Shown here piece by piece: positions 32,897-41,976 of a DNA stretch of 47,604 bases. The DNA is from an uncultured Prevotellaceae bacterium (lineage in GTDB: Bacteria > Bacteroidota > Bacteroidia > Bacteroidales > Bacteroidaceae): NCBI GenBank assembly GCA_945833925.1, contig CAMAFX010000012.1:1-47604 (forward strand), read 5' to 3'. Numbering within the stretch: the stretch's first letter is position 1; each line of letters opens with the position of its first letter. A program made the position numbers and the translations under genes. The notes below the pieces were generated by a model. That model ran no database searches and was not told the origin of the DNA. It saw nothing but the letters and a program-made list of their open reading frames with translations.

Positions 32897-32997
32897 AGGC
32901 TATAACCATCATAAAATCTCGGTGCGCCAATTCCATTCATAATTTAACTCCTTTCTTGATAGGCTATAACCATCATAAAATCTCGGTGCGCCAATTC
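32897..32997. repeat. Two identical 37-bp direct repeats with a 27-bp gap
   Basis: Copies at 32897-32933 and 32961-32997, each starting AGGCTATAACCATCAT and ending GGTGCGCCAATTC. The gap is 32934-32960. Dimensions match one CRISPR repeat-spacer-repeat, but there is no third copy and no cas gene in the window. Confidence 0.85.
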
Positions 32998-33001
32998 TCT
33001 A

Positions 33002-33084
33002 TACGATAGTTATTGTATTGATGTACGATAACTATTGTATCGGAGTACGATAACTATTGTATTGACGTACGATAACTATCGTAT
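33002..33084. repeat. Four 22-bp iterated palindromic repeats
   Basis: TACGATAACTATTGTAT-type units begin at 33002, 33024, 33046 and 33068, with exactly 22-bp spacing. Each unit is close to the palindrome TACGATA-NN-TATCGTA. Confidence 0.9.
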
Positions 33085-33089
33085 AAAAC

Positions 33090-33128
33090 AGTGATGCTGC
33101 GCCGTTGTGGTATCGGCGCAGCATCACT
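33090..33128 (-). terminator. Terminator of the beta-helix glycosidase gene
   Basis: Perfect 14-bp stem (33090-33103 with 33115-33128, AGTGATGCTGCGCC), 11-nt loop; on the minus strand it is followed by TGTTTTAT. Confidence 0.8.
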
Positions 33129-33147
33129 TCTTATGTCACTTTGCATG

Positions 33148-34542
33148 TTATCTCACTTTCTTTCCGTTTACGAAGACGTCCTTGAAATGGAGGTCGCTGA
33201 CTGCGTGGGAGTCATCGTAATTGACAATTACGTCGGGCTTGAGATGGGTGGCGTCGCCATTGAAATGGATGTTCTGGAACCAGACGTCGCGCACGTAGTT
33301 GCCTGGAGCCCTGTTATACTTCTGCGAGAAGTCTACGCGAAGGTTGAAGAGGGAGGTGGTGACGACGTCCTCGATGCGGATGTTGCTGAAGTGGATGTCC
33401 TCGACACGGTTCTTGTCGCCGCTGCGAACAGCCATGATGCCGTCACCGTCGGCTGAAAGTATGTCACAGTCCTCTATCCAGACATCGTGCAGGAGTTCGC
33501 CCTCCTCACTACGGTCGTCACCATGCGAACCGATGTTGAAAGGATGGGCGAGGTCGCTGAAGATGGTGGCACGGCGTACATGCCATCCACGAGTGCCTCC
33601 CCAGTACCACCAACGATGGTTGTAGATGGCGATAGCATCGTCGTTGTTGCGAAGGAAGACGTCCTCGATGGTGACGTCGTTGCAGCACATCATATCTATG
33701 CCGTCGCTCCATGGATGGCGCGAGAAACTGCGCAGGTTACGCACCACTATGCTGTCGGACTGTCCTCCGAAGACGGTATAGTGCTGAGGATTGATGACGG
33801 TGAGTCCGTCGATGAGAACATTCTTGGAGTAGGTTATCTCGACTCCGCGCAAGGGGGTGAGCAACACACCTCGACCAAGAATACGCACATCCTCGGCATG
33901 GTCGACGATGAGGCGTGCACGCACCACGGCTCCTGGAGCGAGGTAGACAGTGGTATGGCTTGGTATCTTTATCTCTCCGCTTGGAAGGTCGTGGGGTTTG
34001 TGAACACCCGGACCGAAGTAGATGAGATGAGGATTCTGAACAAAGACATCGTGGTTCTGCTCGGTCTTCCAGTTAATCGCTTCAGGGTCATCGGACGAGG
34101 GTGCATCGAAGGTCTGCAGTTCGGGTCCGTCGACAAAGACGTGCAGGTTATGCTGGCGATCGCCGTTTATTTCGACGGTGAGGGCGTAACTACGGTTGTC
34201 GCGCACCTGAGGTACGGTGAAGAATATGGTGCTGTCGTTGTCCTGAGTGTAGGTGATGCCCTTTGATGCCGGACGGATGACAGCCTGCTCAATCTTACCT
34301 TCGTGATAGACAACCTTGATGCGTGTCCTGCCGAGCGCCTCGAACTGGCACCACGATGCCTGCTGCACGCGACGATGCGGATTGACCTCGCAACGGTAGG
34401 TTGGAATGGGTGTTCCCTCTGCCGTCACCTCAAAGGTTTTCATCGGGATCAGTCCCTCCTTACCTTCGGGATAGTCATAAACCTTCACCTGTGCTTCTGC
34501 GCTCAAGGCGAAAAGGAAGAGAAAGAGAAGGAGATGCCTCAT
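33148..34542 (-). CDS. Secreted right-handed beta-helix glycoside hydrolase (GH28/GH49-like)
   Basis: The start is placed at ATG 34542, giving 464 residues with a signal peptide (RHLLLFLFLFALSAEAQ); the longer frame reads through a dispersed repeat. Residues 20-150 form a beta-sandwich-like lead domain. Residues 160-464 are parallel beta-helix coils. The active-site layout matches clan GH-N: SDGID at 279-283, NNDDAIAIY with the Asp pair at 301-302, and SHGDD at 339-343 in place of GHG. Family choice (GH28 polygalacturonase or GH49-like) is uncertain because the N-terminal domain is unlike classical GH28. Lies 180 bp after the lyase-like gene, same strand, so likely one catabolic unit. Confidence 0.75.
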   Translation of the reverse strand: MRHLLLFLFLFALSAEAQVKVYDYPEGKEGLIPMKTFEVTAEGTPIPTYRCEVNPHRRVQQASWCQFEALGRTRIKVVYHEGKIEQAVIRPASKGITYTQDNDSTIFFTVPQVRDNRSYALTVEINGDRQHNLHVFVDGPELQTFDAPSSDDPEAINWKTEQNHDVFVQNPHLIYFGPGVHKPHDLPSGEIKIPSHTTVYLAPGAVVRARLIVDHAEDVRILGRGVLLTPLRGVEITYSKNVLIDGLTVINPQHYTVFGGQSDSIVVRNLRSFSRHPWSDGIDMMCCNDVTIEDVFLRNNDDAIAIYNHRWWYWGGTRGWHVRRATIFSDLAHPFNIGSHGDDRSEEGELLHDVWIEDCDILSADGDGIMAVRSGDKNRVEDIHFSNIRIEDVVTTSLFNLRVDFSQKYNRAPGNYVRDVWFQNIHFNGDATHLKPDVIVNYDDSHAVSDLHFKDVFVNGKKVR

Positions 34543-34550
34543 CCTTAGTC

Positions 34551-34589
34551 CCTCTCTCCCCGACCCTCTCCCCCAAATGGGAGAGGGAG
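34551..34589. repeat. Dispersed-type CCCTCTCCC/GGGAGAGGG inverted repeat
   Basis: CCCTCTCCC (34564-34572) and GGGAGAGGG (34579-34587) with a 6-nt gap, preceded by another CCCTCTCTCCCC. A sequence type common between Bacteroidales genes. Confidence 0.65.
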
Positions 34590-34721
34590 TACTGAGAGAA
34601 TATTGCATAGACTTTTCTGTTTTAAAACGTCAACTCACCAAATTATAATTTTTAACCTGGATTCAATTGTAGAAGGCTTGCTTCTGACAAGATGCCAAAT
34701 TTTAATTTTTAACTTCTAACT

Positions 34722-37700
34722 TCAACGTAGCACGACGCGTCCGTTGACGATGTACAGACCACGCTTTGGCGCAGCGTTGAGGCGGCGGCCCTGGAGGTCG
34801 TAGACGGCGTCGACGCGTGCTGGATCTGTGACAAGAACGTCGGTGACAGATGTTACCTCGGGACTGCCAAGATAGTAGAGGTGTACGTCAGCCAGTGCCT
34901 CCCAGTTGGCGGTGTTGCCCTGGCCAGCCTTAAGGCCGAAGGTGACAGTGCCGTCATTAGTCTCGCCAACTACCTCGTAGTAGTTCATCACCTCGCTGGT
35001 GACTTCTGTCTTATCGTCGTTGAGGAAGAGATACATACTGCCGTCACTGACAAGGAGGTCGCCGAACTGGTTCTTTCGGAAGGCTGCAGCACTGAGGCGG
35101 TACTTGCCGTAGTGAAGATTGTTGATAGTCTGGTAGACAGGACGGTCGTTTGGCTTGAAGAGGTACGACTGGATGTCCCACTTCTCCCAGAACGGACCGA
35201 CATACTCGCCGTCGACCTCGCTATTGGTCATGCGCTGGAAGTTACCTGTACCATCGGTCATCCAACCGTCGGTGCGGCTGATATCAGCATTGGCAACGCA
35301 GAAGGTAAGGTCGAACTCGTAGCCCCAGTGAGGAATAGCACTGAGAACGTAGGTCTGGCGTGCCGACTCGAGCGAAGCAGCAGCCTTGTTGACTTCGTTC
35401 GATGTTGTAGCAGCATCGGCTGTCTCGACAGCAGTGCGGATAGCCTCGCGGAAGGCATCCTTGGCGCCCTCGGCAAGTTCGTTGGAATGGCTGAGCAGTG
35501 TGCTCATGTCATCGCGGAGTGCAAGCATAGACTGGTATGTAGAGCGTACCGACACGGCAGCATCGATAGCTGACGAGAGGTTCTTGATAGCCTTCTCGAG
35601 GTCAGCATCGCTCATACCGGTAATGTCGACATCGGAAGCAGCAAGGAGGTTGTCCTTGATCTTGCCTGGCAGAACATCCTCGACGAGTGTCTTTGCCTGT
35701 TCAACGAGAGAAGCCCACTGCGTTGGCATGAGGCTGGCATCCTTGCCCATATACTGGAGTGTGAAACCACCGATGACGCACCAGTTTGAGGCGCTCTGGC
35801 AACGTGAGCCGAAGGTGATGCTACCACTGGTGACGTAGATGTCGACACTGACGAGGTCGGCATCAGGATTGTCGAGGAAGTCATCGGCATTCTGGCGCAG
35901 GTGCTGGGTGGCATCGCTGCCATCGGCACGTGTTGCTCCCTTGACTGCTGCTGTGGATGTGCTGCCACTGGCTGTTGCAAAGAGCTGCATAGATGTGTTG
36001 GCATCACCCTCGCCGCTGCGTGCCTGCATAGTGACGCGATAGGAACCTGTCGAGAGACCGCTGACGGTCTGGCTCAGTTCGTATGGAGTGTTGAAGAACT
36101 CAACAGTACCCTGACTGAAGGCAGACTTACCACTGACCTCATAGCCATTGGTATTGCAGAGATCGAATCCTGGGTTGACAACACTTGCCGTGAGGTCGTA
36201 TGGATGCTCAGCATTAGCATTGTTCTTCTTATAATTTTCTATCTGAGTGATGAGCGTGTTGTAGCGTGTCATCAGTGTAGTGGTGCTTGGCTTCTCTGCC
36301 GAGAGAGTTTTCTTGGCACCCTCGATGGCTGCCGCAAGTTTGCCACCTGCATCCTCACCCCAGTCGAGCAGTTCTGCCTCTGCCAGTGCCTTCTTGACGA
36401 TGGCTACAGGTGAAGAATAGTGAAGGTGCATGTCGGTCATTGAGGTCCACTGCGTACCATTGTCCTGACCAGCACGCAGGCCGAACACCAGCTTACCGTT
36501 GGAAGAAGTGACGCGTGCCTGTGCCGAGTAGTTGCGGAGGTTGGCTGTTCCGACCACTGTTGTGGTGGAACTGAGGCTGGCGGTAGAGCCATCGGCAAAG
36601 AGCAGGATGTTGCCCGCATCAGCACCGCGCTGAGCAGCAGCGCTGAAGGTGTAGAGACCCTTCGGCAGTCCTGCAAGTGTCTGATAGAGTATGTTCTGAC
36701 CTGCATAGAAATTGCCTCCACACCAGCGCTCTATCATGTTCTCGCTGACAGCCTCGCCACGCTTGGTGTCACTGCCGTCGATTGCGAAGATGCGATAGTT
36801 GCCACCTTCGCAATCCGTGCTCCAACGGCTGGTGTTGTCATAGAAGTCGGCACTTGGCTTGCTGAGCGATGCGTTGTGCATGAGGACCGTGAGATCGATG
36901 TCTGCCACATCAGTAAGTGTGAGAAGCTCCTTCCAATTAGACAGCAGGTTGTCGTGAGCAGCATAAAGTTGATCGACAGTCTTGGCGTCGGCTACTGCCG
37001 TGGCAAGTGTCTGCAGACTCTGCTCGTCTGGCATAGTGGCAGCGATGGTTGTGGCATCGGCATTGAACTTTTCCGATACGAGAGCCATAAGTTCGGCATC
37101 GTTGGCAGCCTTCTGCTGAATGGCAGCCTGGTCAATCTGAGCGTCGGTCATGCCGTCCTTGCCAAGATAACGAAGCTGAAGTTCGTCGATGGCAACCTTG
37201 CTTGCGCCGCACTCGCTGCTGCCGTAGTTCTGGTCGGTGAGGTTGCAGATTCCCACGTTGAGAACACTATCAGAACCGACGTAGCACTCTACCGTGTAAA
37301 TCTGTGTGCCATCGGCAAGGGTGCGAACTGGCACCTTTATGCCATTGGCAACAAGGAAGATACCGTCAACCTGGCTACGCTGTCCCTCGCCAATGCCACT
37401 TAACTGAGCGGCAAGACAGTTGGCAGAGATGGTGTAGCGACCAGGGGTGAGACCAGTGGCTGTCTGGGTGGCGCTGAAGGTTGGAAGTCCCCAACCTGAG
37501 ATGCCGCCCTGAGTGTCATCGACTGCATACTGGACGTACGAACCGGTGGTACCTGCCAGAGCATCGGCTGTACATACAACCTTGTCGGTAGTGATTTCCC
37601 ACTTGGCTTTCTGTCCGCAACTTGCATCGGGAAGCAGATGGCTGAGATCGCTGGGGTCATACTTGAGGTAGAAATCCTTTCTTATCTCGACACCACTCTG

Positions 37701-39524
37701 GTTGACGAGCACGAAGGTTATGACGTGGTCTTTTTCGTCTCTCTGCCGGTAGGTGTAGGTGTAGCCGTTACCTATCTTCTTGCCATTCTCATCGTACCAA
37801 GTCTCACTCTCTACATAGTTCCATGCCTCGTTAGAGGTGGTAAGCGTAGCTGTGGTGTTCCTGCCCATGAGTTGGGTGTCTGTCTCTTTAGTCACACCAC
37901 GATAGGTGATGTTGCCATGCAGGCTTGCTCTGATACCCTCGCCACGAACGGCAATGGAGAAGAGCTGGGTGCTCTTGACACCCTTGCTGTTAGTATAATG
38001 TAAGCGATAGAGACCAGAGTGATTGGCAGTGACGGTGCGAGTCTTGCCTTTTACACCATCCTCCCACTCCCAGAGACCTGTATCCTCCTCGCCATCGGGC
38101 AGGGAAACGGACATCTCGATGCTGGTGCCTGGGGTTACTCCTGAAACCCAACCTACGTGGTGGGTCACAATCTTTGGGTCAACGCCACCGCGAGCCAGAA
38201 GTGTTGGACCGGTGATGGTTGGATAGAGTGGTGTTGGTGCCATGTCGCGGCTTACTGGAGCATCGTTGAACATAAGGTCGCCCCAACCGGTGTGGTCGTA
38301 ACCGCCAGAGTTGTTGCCGTAGCTACCACCGCCCCACTCGAGACCCATGGCGTTGTGCATCTGCTTGCTGTAAGGCATCTCGATACCCATGCGGTTCTCG
38401 TAGGCGTTGATGAAGAGCTGCCAGATGGGTCGCCACTGACCACGGCCGTTGGGACCGAAACCACCCATCCACCAGTTGAGCGTGTATGGAAGGTTGTCTA
38501 TGCCGTTGTTGTAGGCTGCCACATACTCGGCAGCGGCAGCGCCCATGGTGCTACCCGCAAGACCTGGCACGAGAGGGTTGTACATATTATTAAAGAGGTT
38601 GTCGCCCTGGTTGTAGCAGGTCTGGAAGGCATTACCCATCAGACCGAGCGAAGCCATCGCGTGACCCTGGTCACGACCGCTCTCCTGCATCTGTGCAAAA
38701 TATCCAAGGGGACCGCGCTTGTCCTTGTGGAACCAAGGCATGAGACCCCATCCCTCGCCGCACATAACGTCGGCAGCCTCGTCGATGTGTGTTCCGACGA
38801 AGAGGCTCTCGTTGCCAGGACCCTCGGTGAGCCAGTACATACCATAATTGTATATGTCGGGGAGATCGCAGAAGATACCAAGCGAGATGCAGAACAATTC
38901 GTTGCCCACACCCCAGTTACTATGGTAGTGGAACCAGTTAGACTCGCGCGTTACGGTGTCGTGACGGCGCTCGAGGAAGTCCTGAGCCACCTTGAACCAC
39001 ACGTCAATCATATACTGTTTGAATTTCTCGATGTCCTCTTTCTTCCAACCGTCGTAGTCGCGCATAATCTCGGCGGCGTTGAGGAACTGGTAGCCGTTGA
39101 AAGCAGGAATAAGAGAAATGTTGGTATTCCCCGAAAGCGACTTGTTCCAAGTGGCATAAGCGTTGAGAACGTCTACCGCAATGTCACCATAGCTACGCTC
39201 GCCGGTTATCTTCCACAACAGGGCACACTGGTAGGCACGGGCACAGTTGCGATAGGCGTTCATGTAGTTTTGTGCTCCAGTTATACCTCGGCTTATATCT
39301 ACGTTGACAGCCCAGTTACCGCCGTGGTCGCCGTACACCGGACCAGCCGCTCTCAGATTTGCCAACGACTGTGTCGCTGCCGATTCGCCTGCGGCAAGAC
39401 GTTCTTTGACACGCTCGAAGTCTGCCTCACTGTGCATCATACCGGGATGACGGAACGTTGTTGTCTGAGCCGTCATACTGGTTGCCACAGCAAACAGAAA
39501 GATTGATTTCAAAAGTCTTTTCAT
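34722..39524 (-). CDS. Large secreted alginate-lyase-like (PL38-like) multidomain protein
   Basis: 1600 residues; signal peptide ending near MTAQ (residue 20). Residues 20-430 are a helical toroid of the alginate_lyase type: NWFHYHSNWGVGNELFCISLG and ESGRDQGHAMASLGLMGNAFQ carry the Asn/His and Arg/His residues expected in the active site. A beta region (430-640) follows, then about four jelly-roll-like modules (near 655-800, 895-1060, 1130-1270, 1380-1530), each with a GLYTFSAAAQRG- or GKYRLSAAAFRK-like strand and a FGLRAGQ- or FGLKAGQ-like strand, probably carbohydrate binding. Helical spacers separate them. The end, VYDLQGRRL...PKRGLYIVNGRVVLR, is a T9SS-like C-terminal signal. Uronic-acid polysaccharide lyase activity is inferred. 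Confidence 0.8.
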   Translation of the reverse strand: MKRLLKSIFLFAVATSMTAQTTTFRHPGMMHSEADFERVKERLAAGESAATQSLANLRAAGPVYGDHGGNWAVNVDISRGITGAQNYMNAYRNCARAYQCALLWKITGERSYGDIAVDVLNAYATWNKSLSGNTNISLIPAFNGYQFLNAAEIMRDYDGWKKEDIEKFKQYMIDVWFKVAQDFLERRHDTVTRESNWFHYHSNWGVGNELFCISLGIFCDLPDIYNYGMYWLTEGPGNESLFVGTHIDEAADVMCGEGWGLMPWFHKDKRGPLGYFAQMQESGRDQGHAMASLGLMGNAFQTCYNQGDNLFNNMYNPLVPGLAGSTMGAAAAEYVAAYNNGIDNLPYTLNWWMGGFGPNGRGQWRPIWQLFINAYENRMGIEMPYSKQMHNAMGLEWGGGSYGNNSGGYDHTGWGDLMFNDAPVSRDMAPTPLYPTITGPTLLARGGVDPKIVTHHVGWVSGVTPGTSIEMSVSLPDGEEDTGLWEWEDGVKGKTRTVTANHSGLYRLHYTNSKGVKSTQLFSIAVRGEGIRASLHGNITYRGVTKETDTQLMGRNTTATLTTSNEAWNYVESETWYDENGKKIGNGYTYTYRQRDEKDHVITFVLVNQSGVEIRKDFYLKYDPSDLSHLLPDASCGQKAKWEITTDKVVCTADALAGTTGSYVQYAVDDTQGGISGWGLPTFSATQTATGLTPGRYTISANCLAAQLSGIGEGQRSQVDGIFLVANGIKVPVRTLADGTQIYTVECYVGSDSVLNVGICNLTDQNYGSSECGASKVAIDELQLRYLGKDGMTDAQIDQAAIQQKAANDAELMALVSEKFNADATTIAATMPDEQSLQTLATAVADAKTVDQLYAAHDNLLSNWKELLTLTDVADIDLTVLMHNASLSKPSADFYDNTSRWSTDCEGGNYRIFAIDGSDTKRGEAVSENMIERWCGGNFYAGQNILYQTLAGLPKGLYTFSAAAQRGADAGNILLFADGSTASLSSTTTVVGTANLRNYSAQARVTSSNGKLVFGLRAGQDNGTQWTSMTDMHLHYSSPVAIVKKALAEAELLDWGEDAGGKLAAAIEGAKKTLSAEKPSTTTLMTRYNTLITQIENYKKNNANAEHPYDLTASVVNPGFDLCNTNGYEVSGKSAFSQGTVEFFNTPYELSQTVSGLSTGSYRVTMQARSGEGDANTSMQLFATASGSTSTAAVKGATRADGSDATQHLRQNADDFLDNPDADLVSVDIYVTSGSITFGSRCQSASNWCVIGGFTLQYMGKDASLMPTQWASLVEQAKTLVEDVLPGKIKDNLLAASDVDITGMSDADLEKAIKNLSSAIDAAVSVRSTYQSMLALRDDMSTLLSHSNELAEGAKDAFREAIRTAVETADAATTSNEVNKAAASLESARQTYVLSAIPHWGYEFDLTFCVANADISRTDGWMTDGTGNFQRMTNSEVDGEYVGPFWEKWDIQSYLFKPNDRPVYQTINNLHYGKYRLSAAAFRKNQFGDLLVSDGSMYLFLNDDKTEVTSEVMNYYEVVGETNDGTVTFGLKAGQGNTANWEALADVHLYYLGSPEVTSVTDVLVTDPARVDAVYDLQGRRLNAAPKRGLYIVNGRVVLR

Positions 39525-39558
39525 AATTAGTCCAAGTTAGTATTAATTCACTTCGACG

Positions 39559-39566
39559 CAAAGTTA
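39559..39566 (-). promoter_or_regulatory. -7 box of the lyase-glycosidase genes
   Basis: TAACTTTG on the minus strand, about 35 nt before the ATG at 39524. No TTTG -33 box seen. Confidence 0.5.
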
Positions 39567-39662
39567 CAATAAAATAATATATGCACTACCATCCATGAAA
39601 CCTCCGAGACTGTATACTTGCCTGTTTGCAACATTTCGGTTCTTATTGTCTGTTGCACTGCT

Positions 39663-41105
39663 CTAATTCTTAATCTGTTCCTTGGGCCAATTGACGAGAA
39701 ACACCTTTTGGGTGGCTCGTGTCAGTGCTGTGTAGAGCCAGCGGAAATAGTCGGGCGTGAGCATGTCTTCGGTGACGTAGCCCTGGTCAACGTAGACGTG
39801 CTCCCACTGTCCGCCCTGTGCCTTGTGGCATGTTACGGAATAGGCGTATTTTATCTGCAAGGCGTTGTAGTAGGCATCCTCGCGAAGGCGTTTCATACGC
39901 TCCACCTTGTTCGTTATGTCGGGGTAGTCCTCCCACACGGCGTTGAAGAGCGCATCCTGCTGTTCCTTGGTAAGTGCCGGAGCCTCGGCGGTGAGCGTGT
40001 CGAGCAGGATGGTGCAGTCGACCTCAGCATCGTCGAAGTCGGGGAATCGCAGAGTGGCGTCGGCAAAACGAAAACCATAGAGCGAGCGTTCGTTGCGGAA
40101 ACGACGCACCACCGCCATGTCTCCGTTGGCAATGAAAGTCGACGATTTTGCAGGTTTTGACTTGTCTTCGTCAACCTTGTCGGTGGTATATTTATAATTA
40201 TTCTTCACAACGATAACCTGGTCGCCGCTACTCAACTCCTCTTCATATCCAAGTATACGCGCACGTATACCTTGATTAAAAATATTCGCACGCTTGTTGC
40301 TGCGCGTCACGACAATCGTACCATCCTGACCTACACGATAATAACTATCCTCGAGACGTTCTATCAGTTCGTTGCCCGACACCACTTCAATGTCTGTAAA
40401 TCCAGAGACTGCCAACTGCGGGAAAAGCATCGTGGTGCCAGACAAAATAAGGTTGCGTATGTAAGTTGCATTCCATAATATGCCAGAGTCGTGACTCTGT
40501 CGCACCACGTCGGTCATCTCGGTATCTGTAACCTGCAGTCCGTACCCCTGCAGGCGAGCCGCGTCGAGCGCCGGACTTAACTCCTCGCCCACCGGCGGAA
40601 GCTGTGCAGAATCGCCCACCATGATTAGCCTGCACTGCTCGCCCTCGTAGACAAAACGCAAGAGGTCGTCGAGCAGTCTTCCCGAACCGAACATCGAGCC
40701 CGACAAGCCCTCGTTCGATATCATGGAAGCCTCATCGACAATAAACCACACTCGCTTGTTGAACTGGGGCGGATTGAGCGAGAACTCGCCGCCCATAGTA
40801 TTCTCGCGATATATCCGACGATGTATGGTGAAAGCGGGCATGCCCGCGTGCAGGGCGAACACTTTTGCCGCCCTTCCGGTAGGAGCAAGGAGAACCACAC
40901 GCTGCTTCAACTCGACCAATGTCTTGACAATTGCACCCACCAAAGTCGTCTTACCGGTACCGGCATAACCCTTCAGCAAAAACAGGTTGTTGGCATACGG
41001 AGAAAAGCAAAACTCGGCAAAGCGAGAAATCACTTTGTACTGCTCACTCGTTGGATTTAGAGCGAAATTCCGTTCAATTATTGCCTTTAAATCGTCAAAT
41101 AACAT
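39663..41105 (-). CDS. ATP-dependent DNA helicase, RecD/SF1-like
   Basis: 480 residues. Superfamily 1 helicase motifs: KGYAGTGKTTLVGAIV (Walker A), LLAPTGRAAKVF (Ia), WFIVDEASMISNEGL (Walker B), LIMVGDSAQLPPVG (III), and the C-terminal UvrD_C_2 part YAYSVTCHKAQGGQWEHVYVDQ and RWLYTALTRATQKVFLV (V/VI). It lacks the N-terminal domain of RecD and does not sit with recB/recC, so it belongs to the stand-alone RecD2/Dda-like group common in Bacteroidetes. Monocistronic by context; the divergent neighbour starts at 41203. Confidence 0.9.
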   Translation of the reverse strand: MLFDDLKAIIERNFALNPTSEQYKVISRFAEFCFSPYANNLFLLKGYAGTGKTTLVGAIVKTLVELKQRVVLLAPTGRAAKVFALHAGMPAFTIHRRIYRENTMGGEFSLNPPQFNKRVWFIVDEASMISNEGLSGSMFGSGRLLDDLLRFVYEGEQCRLIMVGDSAQLPPVGEELSPALDAARLQGYGLQVTDTEMTDVVRQSHDSGILWNATYIRNLILSGTTMLFPQLAVSGFTDIEVVSGNELIERLEDSYYRVGQDGTIVVTRSNKRANIFNQGIRARILGYEEELSSGDQVIVVKNNYKYTTDKVDEDKSKPAKSSTFIANGDMAVVRRFRNERSLYGFRFADATLRFPDFDDAEVDCTILLDTLTAEAPALTKEQQDALFNAVWEDYPDITNKVERMKRLREDAYYNALQIKYAYSVTCHKAQGGQWEHVYVDQGYVTEDMLTPDYFRWLYTALTRATQKVFLVNWPKEQIKN

Positions 41106-41157
41106 ATTTTTTTATAAAAAATTACCTTGAATAATCGGTTATTACAATTATTTGTCT

Positions 41158-41165
41158 TATTTTTG
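41158..41165 (+). promoter_or_regulatory. -7 box of the 41203 gene group
   Basis: TATTTTTG, 37 nt before the ATG. Confidence 0.55.
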
Positions 41166-41202
41166 CGTTGCGAATATAAACAAAAAAAATCAAAATAGCA
41201 TT

Positions 41203-41976
41203 ATGAAAACAACAATTAATGTAATTTTAGTCGTATGCGCATGTGCACTGGCTGCAATCTGCATCCGCAGTATTACCGACGACCAGAAGCTGGACGACCA
41301 GATGGAAGCTCGCAAGAAAGTCGTAATTGCACGCCTGCTCGACATCAAGGCTGCAGAAGAGGCTTACAAGGAAACACACGACACAACTCTCATCTACATT
41401 GACGAGGAGAGCCAGGAGACAAGAACCGCAACAATGGGTGCTTACGCTGAGACATTCGAGGTTCTCATCGACTTCCTCAAGAACACACGTTACCCAGAGC
41501 AGATTATCAAGGAAGGTCAGATTCAGGAGAAGGCTCAGCGTGCCGGTTGGACCGAGGCTAAGGTGGCTACCGAAATCTACAACCTCCGCAAGCAGGGCAT
41601 GAGCGACGAGAAGATACGCGAGCGCCTCGAGGCTGAGGAGCTGCCTGGCGTATGGTGCGATACCGTATGGGCAGAGAACCCAATCAAGTCTCTCTACGGC
41701 AGAAGTGACTATCCTGTTGACTCACTCTGCTACATTCCTTTCTCAAACGGTCAGAAGTTTGAGCTCGGCGGTCAGGTACATTACAAGATGGGTATTCCTA
41801 TGAACTACGTCATGGAGTGCAAGGCACCATTCGAGACATATCTGAGAGGTCTTGGCAAGCAGGGCGATCGTAAGCTCGTTAACAAGAAAATGTACGAGGA
41901 GGAGCGTGGTGCTTACCCAGGTCTTCAGATTGGCGACATTGCTAACTGGAACAACAATGCCGGTAACTGGGAATAA
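41203..41976 (+). CDS. Conserved hypothetical protein with N-terminal membrane anchor
   Basis: Start at ATG 41203 (MKTTINVILVV), 257 residues; an upstream TTG start would cover the promoter. One N-terminal membrane segment (about 4-22), then a soluble helical part (35-80), a helical pair around GWTEAKVATEIYNLRKQGMSDEKIRERLEAEELP and a C-terminal part with YKMGIPMNYVMECKAPFETYLRGLG. I know similar proteins in Bacteroidetes next to DUF3822 and rsmD but no function. Codon use is highly biased to favoured codons, suggesting good expression. The next gene starts inside its last 20 bases. Confidence 0.75.
   Translation: MKTTINVILVVCACALAAICIRSITDDQKLDDQMEARKKVVIARLLDIKAAEEAYKETHDTTLIYIDEESQETRTATMGAYAETFEVLIDFLKNTRYPEQIIKEGQIQEKAQRAGWTEAKVATEIYNLRKQGMSDEKIRERLEAEELPGVWCDTVWAENPIKSLYGRSDYPVDSLCYIPFSNGQKFELGGQVHYKMGIPMNYVMECKAPFETYLRGLGKQGDRKLVNKKMYEEERGAYPGLQIGDIANWNNNAGNWE

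Noticed and set aside
32897..32997. Functional CRISPR array
   Set aside because: Only two repeats and one 27-bp interval, no cas genes or leader visible; kept as a repeat finding only.
34543..34608. Longer N-terminus of the beta-helix hydrolase
   Set aside because: It translates a CCCTCTCCC/GGGAGAGGG dispersed repeat and would precede a normal signal peptide beginning at the internal ATG.
38157..39506. 449-codon open frame antisense to the large lyase gene
   Set aside because: The sense strand carries the signal peptide and catalytic motifs; the antisense frame is compositional.
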